Origin: Mycoplasmataceae bacterium | GTDB lineage: Bacteria; Bacillota_I; Bacilli_A; Mycoplasmatales; Mycoplasmoidaceae | DNA length: 64,000 nucleotides | Direction of reading: 5' to 3' | Assembly (NCBI GenBank): GCA_031260145.1 | Contig: JAIRKL010000028.1 | Location: 22,414-86,413 of the forward strand | Shown here: piece by piece, positions 31,830-42,682 of the stretch | Position numbering within the stretch: position 1 is the stretch's first letter | How the letters are laid out: the number at the start of each line of letters is the position of its first letter | Program-made: the position numbers and the translations under genes | The notes under the pieces: model-generated | Told to the model about the DNA's origin: nothing | Databases searched by the model: none | What the model saw: only the letters and a program-made list of their open reading frames with translations

Positions 31830-32411
31830 TTATTCTGAAATTTTTATATCTTTTTGAACAAAATAACCTTGTGGATGTGAACAAACTGGACATAATAATG
31901 GTGGTTTCTTTCCTTTGATAAGTGTTCCACAATTAGTGCATCATCAATAAACTTCTTTTGTGCTTTTAAAGATAGTATCTTCTTCAATTTGCTTTAAAAG
32001 ACTTTCAAATCTTTGTTGATGTGATTTTTCAATTTCTCCAACATTTTCAAAAAGATTTGCAATACTTTCGTATCCTTCATTTAAAGCATCTTTTGCAAAT
32101 TCTTTATACATAGTATCTCATTCATATTTTTCATTATTTATAGAAATTAATAAATCTTTTGTTGTTGGCGGAATAGAATGATTGTAAAGAAGTTTGAATC
32201 AAATTTCCGCATGTTCTTTTTCATTATCACTTGTTTGTGTAAAAATATTTGAAATATGTATATAACCTTCTTTTTTTGCTTGACTAGCGAAGAATTGATA
32301 TCTAACTCTTGCTTGTGCTTCTCCTGCAAAAGCGGTTTGTAAGTTTTTATATGTCTTACTTTTTTTATCTATTTCATTCAATTTTTTGTTAATATCAGTT
32401 TTTTTATTCAT
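31830..32411 (-). CDS. rbr: Rubrerythrin
   Basis: 193 residues with TGA as Trp. Ferritin-like diiron domain (LQTAFAGEAQARVRYQFFASQAKKEG, DNEKEHAE, FENVGEIEKSHQQRF) followed by a C-terminal rubredoxin-type Fe(Cys)4 domain (VYWWCTNCGT...PPLCPHPQGYF). Peroxide reductase typical of anaerobes and rarely seen in mycoplasmas. ATG 32411 is chosen because TATAAT precedes it and the GTG just before it is close to the transcription start. Confidence 0.93.
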
Positions 32412-32463
32412 CACAAAAACATTATATAAAATATAAAAAAACACACATACAAAATGGGATTTT

Positions 32464-33780
32464 TTATTTTTTCCAATCTAAAACAATATATATTCTCACA
32501 CCTTTTTTTATAAATTCGATTTTGTTAGAATTTTTAAAAACATATTTAATATCAGTAATTATTTGATTATCATATTTAATCGCTTTTTGTTCAATTAATT
32601 TTCTTGCTTCGGAACTTGATTTACATATATTAGATTGGATTAAAACATCAATTATTCCTATTTCCTTTTTACCTTTCAAAAAAACTTTGTTAGGAATATG
32701 ATCAACAACTTTTTTTTGTAAATCAACACTAGATTCCTCTAAAGAACCGGAAAAGAGGATTCTACTTACTTCTAATGCTTCTTTTAATCCTTTTTCTCCT
32801 CTTACATCTTTTGTGATAACATAAGCTAATTTTCTTTGTCCAATTCTTTTGAAAGGTTCTTTTTCATGAAGCTTCATTATTTCATCAATTTCTTTTCTTG
32901 GAAGTAAGGTAAATCTATAAAGCAAAGATTTTATCGCATCATCTGGTTGATTAAATAGATATTGATAAAAACTATAATTGCTTGTCATTTTTTCATCTAG
33001 TCATACCGCTCCAGAAGCAGTTTTTCCAAATTTTGTTCCATCTGGTTTTAAGTAAAGTTTAATTCCAAAACAACATGCTTTATTTTCGATATTAAGTTCA
33101 TTGCATTTTTTTCTAATAAATTCTAAGCCGGTTGTAATATTTCCCCATTGATCACCTCCTCCAAATTGACAAACCATTTGATGCTTAACATATTTTTTTT
33201 GTTTCATTCCATCGAAATACATAGTTGTTCAATCTCATCCTTGAAGTAGGTTATAACTAAATTCAGCATAACTTATTCCATTTTCTAATCTTCTTGCAAC
33301 AGTATCCTTTGCGAGAATGTAATTAACATTTATTCTTTTTCCTATTTCTCTTAAATATTCTCAAACGCTCATGTTTTTATAGAAATCAAGATTATTAATA
33401 ACATTTTTTGACTTTAAGATTTCTTTAAATTGTTTGGAAATACATTTTACATTTTCTTCTATTGTTTTAATTTCTGTTAAATCTCTTTCCTTTGCATCAG
33501 AACCAGAAAAAATAGGATCGCGAGGATCCCCAATTAATCCAGTTATTCCACCAACTAATGAATAAACTGGATATCCTTCTTTTGCCAACCATTTTATAAC
33601 AATATAAGTTGCATAATTTCCTAAATGCAATGATTTTGCAGACGGGTCAGCACCAGTATAAACACCCTTATTTTTTCTATTCTTTGGAGAAAAGAAATCT
33701 TTTAAATTATTTTCACAAGATTCAGCAGTATATTCTATTAAACCTCTTTCTTTTAATTCTGTTAGCAAATCTTTTATCAT
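32464..33780 (-). CDS. tyrS: Tyrosyl-tRNA synthetase
   Basis: 438 residues with TGA as Trp. HIGH-equivalent region [16 protein letters not shown] at about 43-58, then [30 protein letters not shown] in place of KMSKS (normal for bacterial TyrRS), and a C-terminal S4-type RNA-binding domain ([22 protein letters not shown]). Its start overlaps the 3' end of secY by 7 nt. Confidence 0.96.
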
Positions 33781-35141
33781 AGTTGGAATGAATCTTTCTT
33801 AGAATCATCTTTAATATCAATTTTTTTCTTTTCAATAGAATAAGAACTTGCCATTGCATTTGATTTTATCGAACTATAAAAATCAATAGAACCAGTTACA
33901 AGAATAATAATTCCTGTTCCACCAATTGCAAGACCAGAAGGGATACCACTTAGCATAGAAATGAGGTAAGGTGTTATTGCAATTATTGCTAAAAAAGGTG
34001 CACCAATCCAATTAATTCTATTTAAAACTTTTGTAATATGTTTTTCAGTATCAGCACCAGATTTAACACCAGGAATAAATTTACCACCTTTCTCAAAATT
34101 TTCAGCAAGTTGACTAGGATTAATTTGAATATAAGAGTAAAAAAAACAAAAAGCAATAATTAAAAGAGCATAAATTGTTAAACCAACAGGAGTTTGAATT
34201 TGTAAATAATGTTCAATAAAAATTTTACCACTATTAATATTTGGCAAGAATTGCATTATTGTACTTGGAATAGTCATAATTGAAGATGCAAAAATAACAG
34301 GAATAACACCAGCTGAGTTTAATTTTATTGGTAGATAAGGAAGATCTTCAGTTTTTTCAATCAAACCTTGTCCAGTTTGTTGAATTGGAATCTTTCTAAC
34401 TGAATCATTTGTAAAAATACAAGCAATAAGAATAATGATAAACAATGCGATATATAAACCGATAGATAATGCAATAATAATATCATGATTTTCAATAGTT
34501 ACAGCGTACATTCCCTTAATATATTGGAATGAAGCAGAAAAATCAGCAAAAAAAGAACTTACAATACCAGTTAAAATAAGCATAGTGATACCGTTTCCAA
34601 CTCCACGTTTTGAAATCATATCACCAATAAATAGTGCTAAATATGTTCCAGCTGTAAATATAAGAATTAAAATTAAAATTTTTTCAGCTGAAAGTTCAGA
34701 AATATTTTTTGATCCAAATATTTCGAAGTTTCCGGTTTGAAGTAATAAAGCAATAACTGCATAAGATTGCGCAACACAAAAAGGTAAAGCTAAAACTCTT
34801 GTAATTATTTCTAATTTTCTTTTTCCTCTTTCGCCGTTTTTATTCATTCTTGCTAATGGTTTTATTAAGTCACTAGAAAGTAATTGAATAATAATTTGAG
34901 CAGTAATATAAGGTCCAACACCAACAGAAAAGATACTCATTCTATTCATACCGCCACCAGCTAATAAATTTAGCATACTGGAAACATCATTATTATTTAG
35001 TCCACCAGTCACTTTAACTCCTGGACATGGGATAATTGAACAAATATGAAAAATTATCAATAATAGTAATGTGAAAATTATTGAAGCAACGACAGTTTTA
35101 TTAGTAAATATCTTTCTCAAGATATTAGTTTTTTTTGCCAT
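33774..35141 (-). CDS. secY: Protein translocase subunit SecY
   Basis: 455 residues; the TGA at 33777-33779 is Trp and the true stop is TAA at 33774-33776. Ten membrane segments. Family blocks: CPGVKVTGG, GVGPYITAQIIIQLL, RGVGNGITMLI, QTGQGLIEKTEDLPYLPIKLNSAGVIPVIFASS and FEKGGKFIPGVKSG. It is separated from the ribosomal-protein spc operon and paired with tyrS, an unusual setting. Works with SecG (10.5 kb) and SecDF (50.7 kb). Confidence 0.96.
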
Positions 35142-35254
35142 GTTATAATAATATTATAACCCTTAGGTTTTCTTAAATTAGATCTAAATTTAAATTTTTT
35201 TTAAATATTCAATATCTCTTTATTAATTTTTCTTATTTTTTGTCATCTTTATAA

Positions 35255-36025
35255 CTATTTTTTATTTGATTTAATATTAAAATATTCTTTTCAATCTCAA
35301 TTAAATTTTTCCTTTTTAACTTTTGCATAAATTAATCAAAAAACACAAATTAAACCAAAAATAACTATCATCAAAGCAACAATTAAAATAAAAAGACCCT
35401 TTAAAATATTTGAATCTTTCCAAATATTATCTTTAAAAAAGAACATTGGATTTTCTTTTTGCAATGGTTGAATTTGATTGTCAATTATACCAATTAAAGC
35501 CATAGCAATTAATCCACAAAAAACTGGTGCTATACAGGATGGAGTAAGTTTTACATATTTAGTTGCTAATAAAACACAACCAATTGTTAAAAATAGATGC
35601 GAAATAGGAGATTTAAAATTGTAATAATCATATATTTTTTCAAGAACCGGAACATCTTTTTTAAAGAAATCTAGTACGATAGGGTGTTGGAAATTATTTG
35701 AATAGCCAATTATACCTACAAATACAAAGGACATAACTAATCACTTGAAATACCTTTCATTTCTTTTTCCTAGAATAGCTAGTGCTGAAACAACGAACAA
35801 CATTCACATTGCAAAATGACACGGATGAACAATAAATAAAAGTGTATGATATAATCTACTAATTTTTCCAGAATAAATATATTCAACATAATAAATTGAA
35901 AAATGAAAAAATAGACTAGTAATTGCTAATGAAAATAAAATTCAATTTTGTGCATTCTTATTTTTGACAAAGAATATTCCGATTGAAGGAACTAAAACTA
36001 AAATTAGTCCGATTAAAATTGCCAT
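35255..36025 (-). CDS. Polytopic membrane protein, YwaF/TMEM164-like
   Basis: 256 residues with several TGA as Trp; the ORF continues past 35336 to TAG at 35255-35257. About seven membrane helices. A helix with LFIVHPCHFAMWMLF, a later ISHLFLTIGCVLL and a polar C-terminal tail resemble the 27954-28781 protein. Conserved His/Cys in the membrane could form a catalytic site but no function is shown. A 23-bp direct repeat lies just upstream. Confidence 0.45.
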
Positions 36026-36030
36026 ATATA

Positions 36031-36078
36031 TATATATACTTTTTTATTCTTATTATATATATACTTTTTTATTCTTAT
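36031..36078. repeat. Two direct repeats of 23 bp
   Basis: TATATATAC-T6-ATTCTTAT at 36031-36053 and again at 36056-36078, a 25-nt period. They lie between the membrane-protein gene and the orphan pair and include its upstream promoter region. Confidence 0.6.
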
Positions 36079-36126
36079 AAAATAAGAATATTTAAATAAA
36101 TGATGAATAACTTTATGAAAAAAGTT

Positions 36127-37176
36127 TTATGATTTTTTTAAACCATAAAAAACCATTCTTTGCGTTAATGTTGTTAATGTTCCTAGAGTTTGTATAGGTT
36201 GAGTTCTTGTTTGTTCATCTATTTCTTCTAATCTTCATTCATTTTTTCTGTTAACAAAAAGTTCATAATCACATTCGATGATTTTTCCTACATTTTGTTT
36301 ATGAGCCGATATTTCTCTTTTACTAAAAACCTCAGTTTTAATTTGTTTTATAAATATCCTTTCCGCCCATGATGGCAATGTTTCACTTGTTTCTTTAACC
36401 AAAGGACAAGAAACTTCCAAACATAAGTTTTCAATTTCAGGAATTTTATATTCAGGTTCCAAAAAATATGGATTTTGCAAAACAACAGGAGCTTTTACAA
36501 ACCTTTTTAATTCCTGTGAAAAAAGGATATTAAAGGTTGGAATAGATTTTGTTATTTGAAGTAAATCCATACTTTCTTGTGTTAAACATTTACAAGCAGC
36601 ACTAATATTTTGTGTTGCTACATCAATGTGTGAAGATAAGAAATCCATTTGATCAAAGCTAAAAGCTCTTTTTTGAGTAATAAATGGTAACATTGAATTC
36701 AAAAATTTTGAACCTTTTTCGAGTTTTCTCATTTCTTGTGAAAAAGAATCAAACACTTCTTTCTTAGAACCAATAATTCCTCGGCTATAAAAAGTATTTC
36801 GTTCATTAAAAGTCCATGCAACGATTGTTTGAAAAACAGAATCATTTATTTGTAAACTTGCTTTGCTTTTCTCATCAAAACTAAGTTCTAAGATCTCATT
36901 TAAATTTGTTTCTAATCTATTTATTTCATTAACTAAACATTCTTTTTGTTTGAAAGATTTCCCAACACTTCCTAAAATTTTAGAATTAAAATCCTTAATA
37001 AGAACCACTAATTCTATAAAATTAAAATTAGCATCACTTAATAAATGTAATTTTGTTCATGGTTCCTCATATGAAAGAAATAATAATCAAAAAGGATTCA
37101 AATCATCTAATGAGTATGGATATATTTGGTAAAGTGAAATTTTATAAAAAAATATTTTGTGATTTAAATTAGGCAT
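36127..37176 (-). CDS. Orphan protein, family member 1
   Basis: 349 residues with TGA as Trp; no family recognised. Soluble, largely helical with probable coiled coil near residues 60-100. Hallmarks shared with the next gene: a short N-terminus containing PYS(L/M)D and NP(F/L)W, a mid-helix with SF(S/..)xxxRKL, and PFFLEP/PYFLEP...IPE near residue 250. No signal peptide, lipobox or membrane segment. Tandem paralogue at 37183-38313. Confidence 0.6.
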
Positions 37177-37182
37177 ATGATA

Positions 37183-38313
37183 TTATTTTCCTTTTTTTTG
37201 AGGAACAAATCTCATCACAACAGATGCCGCTGGTGCCTCTATAGGCAACACAATTGTCGCACTTCTTATTCTTCTAACACTTTGAAACATATCATCATTG
37301 ATGCGTTTTAATTCAGCATTTTGTCTTATATCATCTTGTTCAATATCATGTTCACATCTTGCTTGAACAAAAGATTTAAATTCACTTGCAAAATTTCAAG
37401 GTTTGCATATTTTGTAATTTGAAAGTTCTGCTAAATCAAAGTTAGGTTCTTTCACTTGTCGCAAAAATCGTTCTTTCACAATAGGTTCTATATTTGCTTC
37501 TGCTTCTCTTGTGATTTGCGATATCAAACATGCATGTTTAAATTCTCTTTCAGGAATCACATATCTAGGTTCTAAAAAAAATGGTTTTTCTGGTGATATA
37601 GGTGTTTTTATTATTTGGCCTTCATTTGTAAATGAAATCGAAAAAGTATCTATATTTCTAGTTTTTTGAAGCAGTATATTGGATTCTTGTAGCAAACAAT
37701 TATGAGCAGTAAAAATATTTTGTTGAAAAATATTTATATTAGTTGACAAAAAATCTTTTTGATATTCATTGAATTCTGTTTTATCAATTACAAGAACTTT
37801 AATCAATGATAAAAAAGCAATTCCGTCTTTTAACTTTCTTAGCTCTACTCCTAAAGAATCGAAAAGTGCTTTTTTAGAAGGAATATTATGCACAGTATAG
37901 AATCTCTCACGTTCTGTAATTGCACGAGAAATAGTAATTATTTGTCTACTTCTTTCATTTGTATTTAATCTTGAATTTCTTCTGCTATTTTCAATATTTT
38001 CAAAAACAGCATTAACTTCTGTATCTAATTCATTTATTCTTTCTATTTCTCGTTTAGTTTTTGTGAAAAATTCCCCAAAAGAACACAAACTTTTAGAATT
38101 AAAATCTCTTAAAAAATCTGCTACATTTGCAAATACATCAAAAGTAATTTTACCTTGTCTTTCTTGAAATAATTCACATATTATCGGATCAGTTCTAGGA
38201 CTTTGTTTTCTTTCAAAACATTCTCATAATGGATTGTGGAAGTCCATTGAGTAAGGCAATATTCTATAAAGGAAATCTTTGCAGTAATTTTTTTGGTAAT
38301 CGAATTTTGGCAT
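37183..38313 (-). CDS. Orphan protein, family member 2
   Basis: 376 residues with TGA as Trp. Same plan as the preceding gene: N-terminal LPYSMDFHNPLWE, helical middle, PFFLEPRYVIPE, and a C-terminal LERINDDMFQ-type tail. TATAAT is 6 nt before the ATG. Arg-rich for this genome. Its stop lies 6 nt upstream of the member-1 start, so the pair forms an operon that lies just downstream of thiI on the same strand. Sequence divergence between the two copies is high, so the duplication is old. Confidence 0.6.
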
Positions 38314-38376
38314 GCAAGAATTATATGAAAAAAAATAATTTTAGTGGAAAAAGCAAGAAAAATCAAAAATAAATAA

Positions 38377-39534
38377 TTATTTAATAATTATTTTCGGAAT
38401 TATTTTTTTGTAAATTTCTTCCGCTAAATCAAGTTCTTCTTCAATTTTTAAAACTTTATGAATGGTTGGTCTTGTAACAGGATTTTTTGGAACAAATAAT
38501 GCACAACAATCAATGTAAGGTTCAATTGAAATTTCGTATGTTTTAAATTTTATCGCAAGTTCAATTATCTCACTTTTATCATATGTTAACAATGGTCTAA
38601 GAATTAAAAAATCATTAATTGAATTTTGAATAGTTTGCATAGATTGAACAGTTTGACTTGCAACTTGTCCAACACTTTCACCAGTTGCAATACCTAAATA
38701 TTTATTTTGAATTGCTAAATCTCTGGCAATTTTAAAAAAATATCTTCTCATTATTGTAATTTGATAAGTTTTATCACTCATGTGTGATAGTTCTTGCTGC
38801 AAATTTGTAAAATTACAGATATACAATTTTGGTTTATAAAGAACTTCATTTAAGGTAATAACTTTTATGAGTTTTTCAACTTTTTCTAATGATTTAGGAT
38901 TTGTGTGAGGTGGTGTAATGAATGTTAAAAAATCGACAATAAATCCTTTCTTTATTAGAAGTTTTGAAGCAACTGGAGAATCGATCCCTCCTGAAATAAG
39001 GATAAGAATCCTTCCATTTATTCCTAAAGGAAAACCTCCAAAACCGGGTATTTTGTCAAAATAAAATATTGATTTCTCATACTTTATTTCAACATTTATT
39101 TTTATTTCAGGATTTTTAACATTGACTTTATAGTTTTCCATTTTGTCTAATATTAATCCTCCTAATTTCATATTCATTTCCATTGAATTCAAATAATAGT
39201 TTTTATTTTGTCTTTTTGTTTCAATCTTGAAGGTTTTTGGACTATTTTTTGGAAGTTGTTTACAGATATCTTCACAAATTTCATCAACATTTAATGTTGA
39301 ATAAAAACCTTTTATTATTCAAGAAATTCCACTGATATTTTTTACAATTTCTAATATTTCTTCATATTCATTTTCTTGAATACTATTGATAGTACATGAA
39401 TCATATTCTTTTTTAATCGAAACACTTGTGAATTTTTTTAAGCTAAATTTGATATTCCTATTCAAACAATTTACAAAATCTTTTCTATTTCCTCCTTTTA
39501 AAGAAAGTTCGCCGTATTTAACATATAAAAGCAT
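38377..39534 (-). CDS. thiI: tRNA 4-thiouridine synthase / sulfurtransferase
   Basis: 385 residues with TGA as Trp. N-terminal ferredoxin-like/THUMP region (LLYVKYGELSLKGGNR), then the PP-loop LISGGIDSPVASKLLIKKGF at about 185-205, GIATGESVGQVASQT, and ILRPLLTYDKSEII. Makes s4U8 in tRNA. There is no C-terminal rhodanese domain, as in many firmicutes. Confidence 0.94.
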
Positions 39535-39618
39535 TTTATTATGGGTAATATTTAACTTATTAAGTTATATTTTTTTATATTTTAATTAAAATAATAAAAT
39601 TTTTATATAATCAACACA

Positions 39619-40668
39619 ATGAACTTTTACACAATTTTAATAGGATTAGTTCCTTCGCTGGGTTATGGTTGTATGGCTCCTTTTTCTACAAAAATAGGTG
39701 GGACAGTCCAACAAAAAACTCTTGGAATCACTACTGCTTGTTTTTTTCTTGGATTAATAATTTTATTTATTGAAATACCATTTGGTTTAGATTATTTTTC
39801 TAAACCAGGTTTATTGTTTTTCTTTATTTCTCTAATAAGTGGTGTTTTTTGATATTTTGGTTCCTTTTTTGAACTTAAAGCAATTACACAAGCTGGTGTT
39901 AGTAAAGCAATGCCTTTTAGTATGGTTGGTCAATTTTTTTTAACAACACTTTTTTCAGCATTTTTATTTCAAGGATGACTCACTAATCCTAAAATTCAAA
40001 TAACATTTGGAATGATTTTTCTTTTTGTTATATTTGCGGGTATTGTTTTAATTTCTCTTTCTCCAAATGTTGAATACAAAGAAAATGGGTCATTTTCTCA
40101 AAATATTGCTTCAAAAAAATGATCATTTATTTGATCAATTTTATTTTCCGTAGTTTCGTTCTCTTTATATTTTCTTTTGCCAGAATTAATTAAAAATTTA
40201 GGAAACGAGAAAAGTTGATTATTCGCTGGAAAAGAATGAAAAAATCCTAATGATAAATTATTTTTAGGCGGTTTTGATGAAGGAATTATGTTTCCTCAAA
40301 CTTTAGGAATGCTTATTTGCGCAATTGTTGCAATTTATATCTATGATTCTAAATATGGTTTCAAACATTCCACTATAACCCCAAAAACTCCTTTTATTTA
40401 CAATAAAAAAGTTTGTTTAAATATGCTTCCTGGTTCTTTGCAAGCTATTGGAAATCTTGCAACTATATTTTCAACTTTTTTAAATGGAAACGCTATTGCT
40501 TCTCCTTTAAATCAAATGAGTGTTGTCATCGCTACATTGTTTGGCGTATTTTATATGAAAGAAAGAAAACCCCAACCTTATATGACTACAACATTTGTGG
40601 GTTTATCATTAATCGCTCTTGGTGCATTAATGTCTGGTTTTGCACCGATTATCATTGGTATTCAATAA
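39619..40668 (+). CDS. Sugar transporter of the GRP / GlcU-RhaT family
   Basis: 349 residues with TGA as Trp; ten hydrophobic segments. Features such as LVPSLGYGCMAPFSTKIGGT, the EAMA-like FFELKAITQAGVSKAMPFSM, and NMLPGSLQAIGNLATIFST...NQMSVVIATLFGVFYMKERK fit the glucose/ribose uptake family GlcU. Imports sugar by proton coupling in relatives. Substrate cannot be read from the sequence. Confidence 0.7.
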
Positions 40669-40750
40669 AAAAATAGTTTTTTAAAAGTCTTAATATTTTA
40701 TATTAATAAAACTAAATATTTTTATTAAAAACATATATAATTAACTTATC

Positions 40751-41302
40751 ATGCAAACATATGCAAAGCAAAAGCAAATTCATATATCGAGTCGTAAACT
40801 TGGATTAGTTTGTGATTTAATTCGTGGAAAAAAAATTACTGAAGCACAAAGAATACTTATGGTTCTTGATAAAAAAGGCGCTAAAATTGTTTTGAAATTA
40901 TTAAATTCTTCAGTAGCAAATGCTACAAATAATTTTAGCATGGATATTAATAAGCTCTATGTTCTTAATGCTATTGCAGATCAAGGAACTACTTTAAAAA
41001 GAACTTTACCAAAAGCTAAAGGTAGTGCAAGTGTTTTAAGAAAAAGACATTCTCATTTAACAATTACAATAAGTGATGATAAAAATGATAAACTAATGCA
41101 ACATAAAAAAATTAGTGGAAAGACTAAAAAAATAGTTAAGAAAAATAAAAAATTTAACAAAACTATTTTAGCAAACTCTTCTTCTAATGAAAACGTAACA
41201 CTTCCTGAAGTAGAAACACCAATTGAACAAGTTAGTACTAAAGATGAGGTTAAAATTGCTTCGTTAATTGAGGAACAAGAAGAAAAGGGAGGAAAAAAAT
41301 AA
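40751..41302 (+). CDS. rplV: 50S ribosomal protein L22 with C-terminal extension
   Basis: 183 residues. The first 112 are L22 (ISSRKLGLVCDLIRGKKITEAQ, SSVANATNNF, GTTLKRTLPKAKGSA, RKRHSHLTI). A tail of about 70 Lys/Glu/Ser-rich residues follows, as in some mycoplasma L22. The stop overlaps the rplB start (TAATG). Confidence 0.95.
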   Translation: MQTYAKQKQIHISSRKLGLVCDLIRGKKITEAQRILMVLDKKGAKIVLKLLNSSVANATNNFSMDINKLYVLNAIADQGTTLKRTLPKAKGSASVLRKRHSHLTITISDDKNDKLMQHKKISGKTKKIVKKNKKFNKTILANSSSNENVTLPEVETPIEQVSTKDEVKIASLIEEQEEKGGKK

Positions 41303-42150
41303 TGGCTGTTAAAACTTTAAAACCAAGAAGTAGTGGAAGAAGAAACATAATCACTATTGACTATAAAAAATACCTAAATGTTGATAAGCCCCATAAGCCA
41401 TTAACAAAAAATATTCATAATGAAGCAGGAAGAGGCAATCATGGTAAAATTTCTGTATGACATCGTGGTGGAAAAAATAAAAGAAAATATCGTGAAATCG
41501 ATTTTAAAAGAAATATTTTTGACATCCCTGCAACTGTTAAAACAATTGAATATGATCCAAACAGAACATGTTTTATTAGTTTGATTGTTTACAAGAATGG
41601 AAAAAAATCATATATTCTTTCTCCAAAAGATATTAAAATTGGTGACACAGTAATAAGTTCAAAAACAGCCGATATCAAACCTGGAAACACCCTTCCTATT
41701 GGAATAATACCCGAAGGTTCTTTTGTTCATAATGTTGAATTAACCCCTAAGCATGGTGGACAATTAGCAAGAAGTGCAGGAGCTTCTGTTCAGGTTTTAG
41801 GTAAAGATGATACTGGTTCATATACTGTGATTAAATTAAATAGTGGTGAAACTAGAAAAGTATTTAATGAATGTCTCGCTACCATTGGTTTTGTTTCAAA
41901 TGAAGATCATGGTATTACAAATTTAGGAAAAGCTGGTAAATCCCGTCATCTCGGTATTAAACCAACTGTTCGTGGTAGTGCAATGAACCCTAATGATCAC
42001 CCTCATGGTGGTGGTGAAGGACGTCAAGGTATTGGACGTCCTGCTCCTTCTTCTCCGTGGGGTCGTAGATTAATGGGAGTTAAAACTCGTAATCCACATA
42101 GAAGTAGCAATAAATTAATTATTAAAAGAGCGAAAGGAAAGACTTTATAA
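41302..42150 (+). CDS. rplB: 50S ribosomal protein L2
   Basis: 282 residues with TGA as Trp. Signature [22 protein letters not shown] block reads [30 protein letters not shown], the peptidyl-transferase-associated loop; the basic N-terminal stretch ([19 protein letters not shown]) is normal. Located after rplV, reversed from the universal rplB-rpsS-rplV order and without the S10 operon neighbours. Confidence 0.97.
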
Positions 42151-42167
42151 TTTAATTAGTTTTAATC

Positions 42168-42302
42168 ATGAGTTCAATAAGAAAACATCGTATTGTTAAA
42201 AGAAAACGTGCTAACAAACTTGCAAAACGTGATGCTAATAGAGCTAAGAAAAAAAGCAAATTAGTTAAAAAAGTTAGAGCAAGCAAAGAAATAAGTAAAT
42301 AG
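42168..42302 (+). CDS. 44-residue very basic protein
   Basis: MSSIRKHRIVKRKRANKLAK and similar Lys/Arg-rich sequence up to a TAG stop at 42300-42302. About 21 of 44 residues are Lys or Arg, and three are His/Asn in the first 20. Composition is like small ribosomal proteins, and it directly follows rplB, but I cannot match it to a named one. Likely RNA-binding and co-transcribed with rplV-rplB. Confidence 0.55.
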   Translation: MSSIRKHRIVKRKRANKLAKRDANRAKKKSKLVKKVRASKEISK

Positions 42303-42324
42303 TTTATATAGCTTTAAAATTTTA

Positions 42325-42682
42325 AAAAAGGTTGCGAAATTTTAGAATTAGCAGGTTTACCACTAAAATCTTTTCAAGAAACCACAAGAGAATTATGAAA
42401 ATACAAAGAATGTTTTATTATGCTTGATGCATGCCTTTTCTTTCACCTTTTATCGAAATAGAATCCATTCATATTAAACAAATTAAAGAAGTTTGTAAAC
42501 TTTTAAAATTAGATTTTGAAAAAGGAATAACTGGCGGAGTAGGGAAACTTTATTCAATGGAATATGAAGTTGAGGAAAAAGAAGTTAATTCTTGAAAAGA
42601 TAAAGAGAAAATAATTTCACTTGTTTTATTTGTTTTTTATTATTTTTCTAAAAATATAATTATAAAAAATGAAAGAAATTAA
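42325..42682 (+). pseudogene. Frameshifted gene remnant
   Basis: Two protein-like pieces in different frames: ILELAGLPLKSFQETTRELWKYKECFIMLDA (about 42338-42430), then after a frameshift PFLSPFIEIESIHIKQIKEVCKLLKLDFEKGITGG and on to a TAA at 42680. No start codon with a signal is evident. The remnant fills the 366-nt gap between the small basic gene and fhs. The family is unknown. The second piece could instead be a real 83-residue gene starting at ATG 42431. Confidence 0.4.

Noticed and set aside
31694..31918. Plus-strand ORF of 74 codons near the rubrerythrin gene
   Set aside because: It is the shadow of the extended three-helix membrane protein (31447-31818) and lacks its own promoter.
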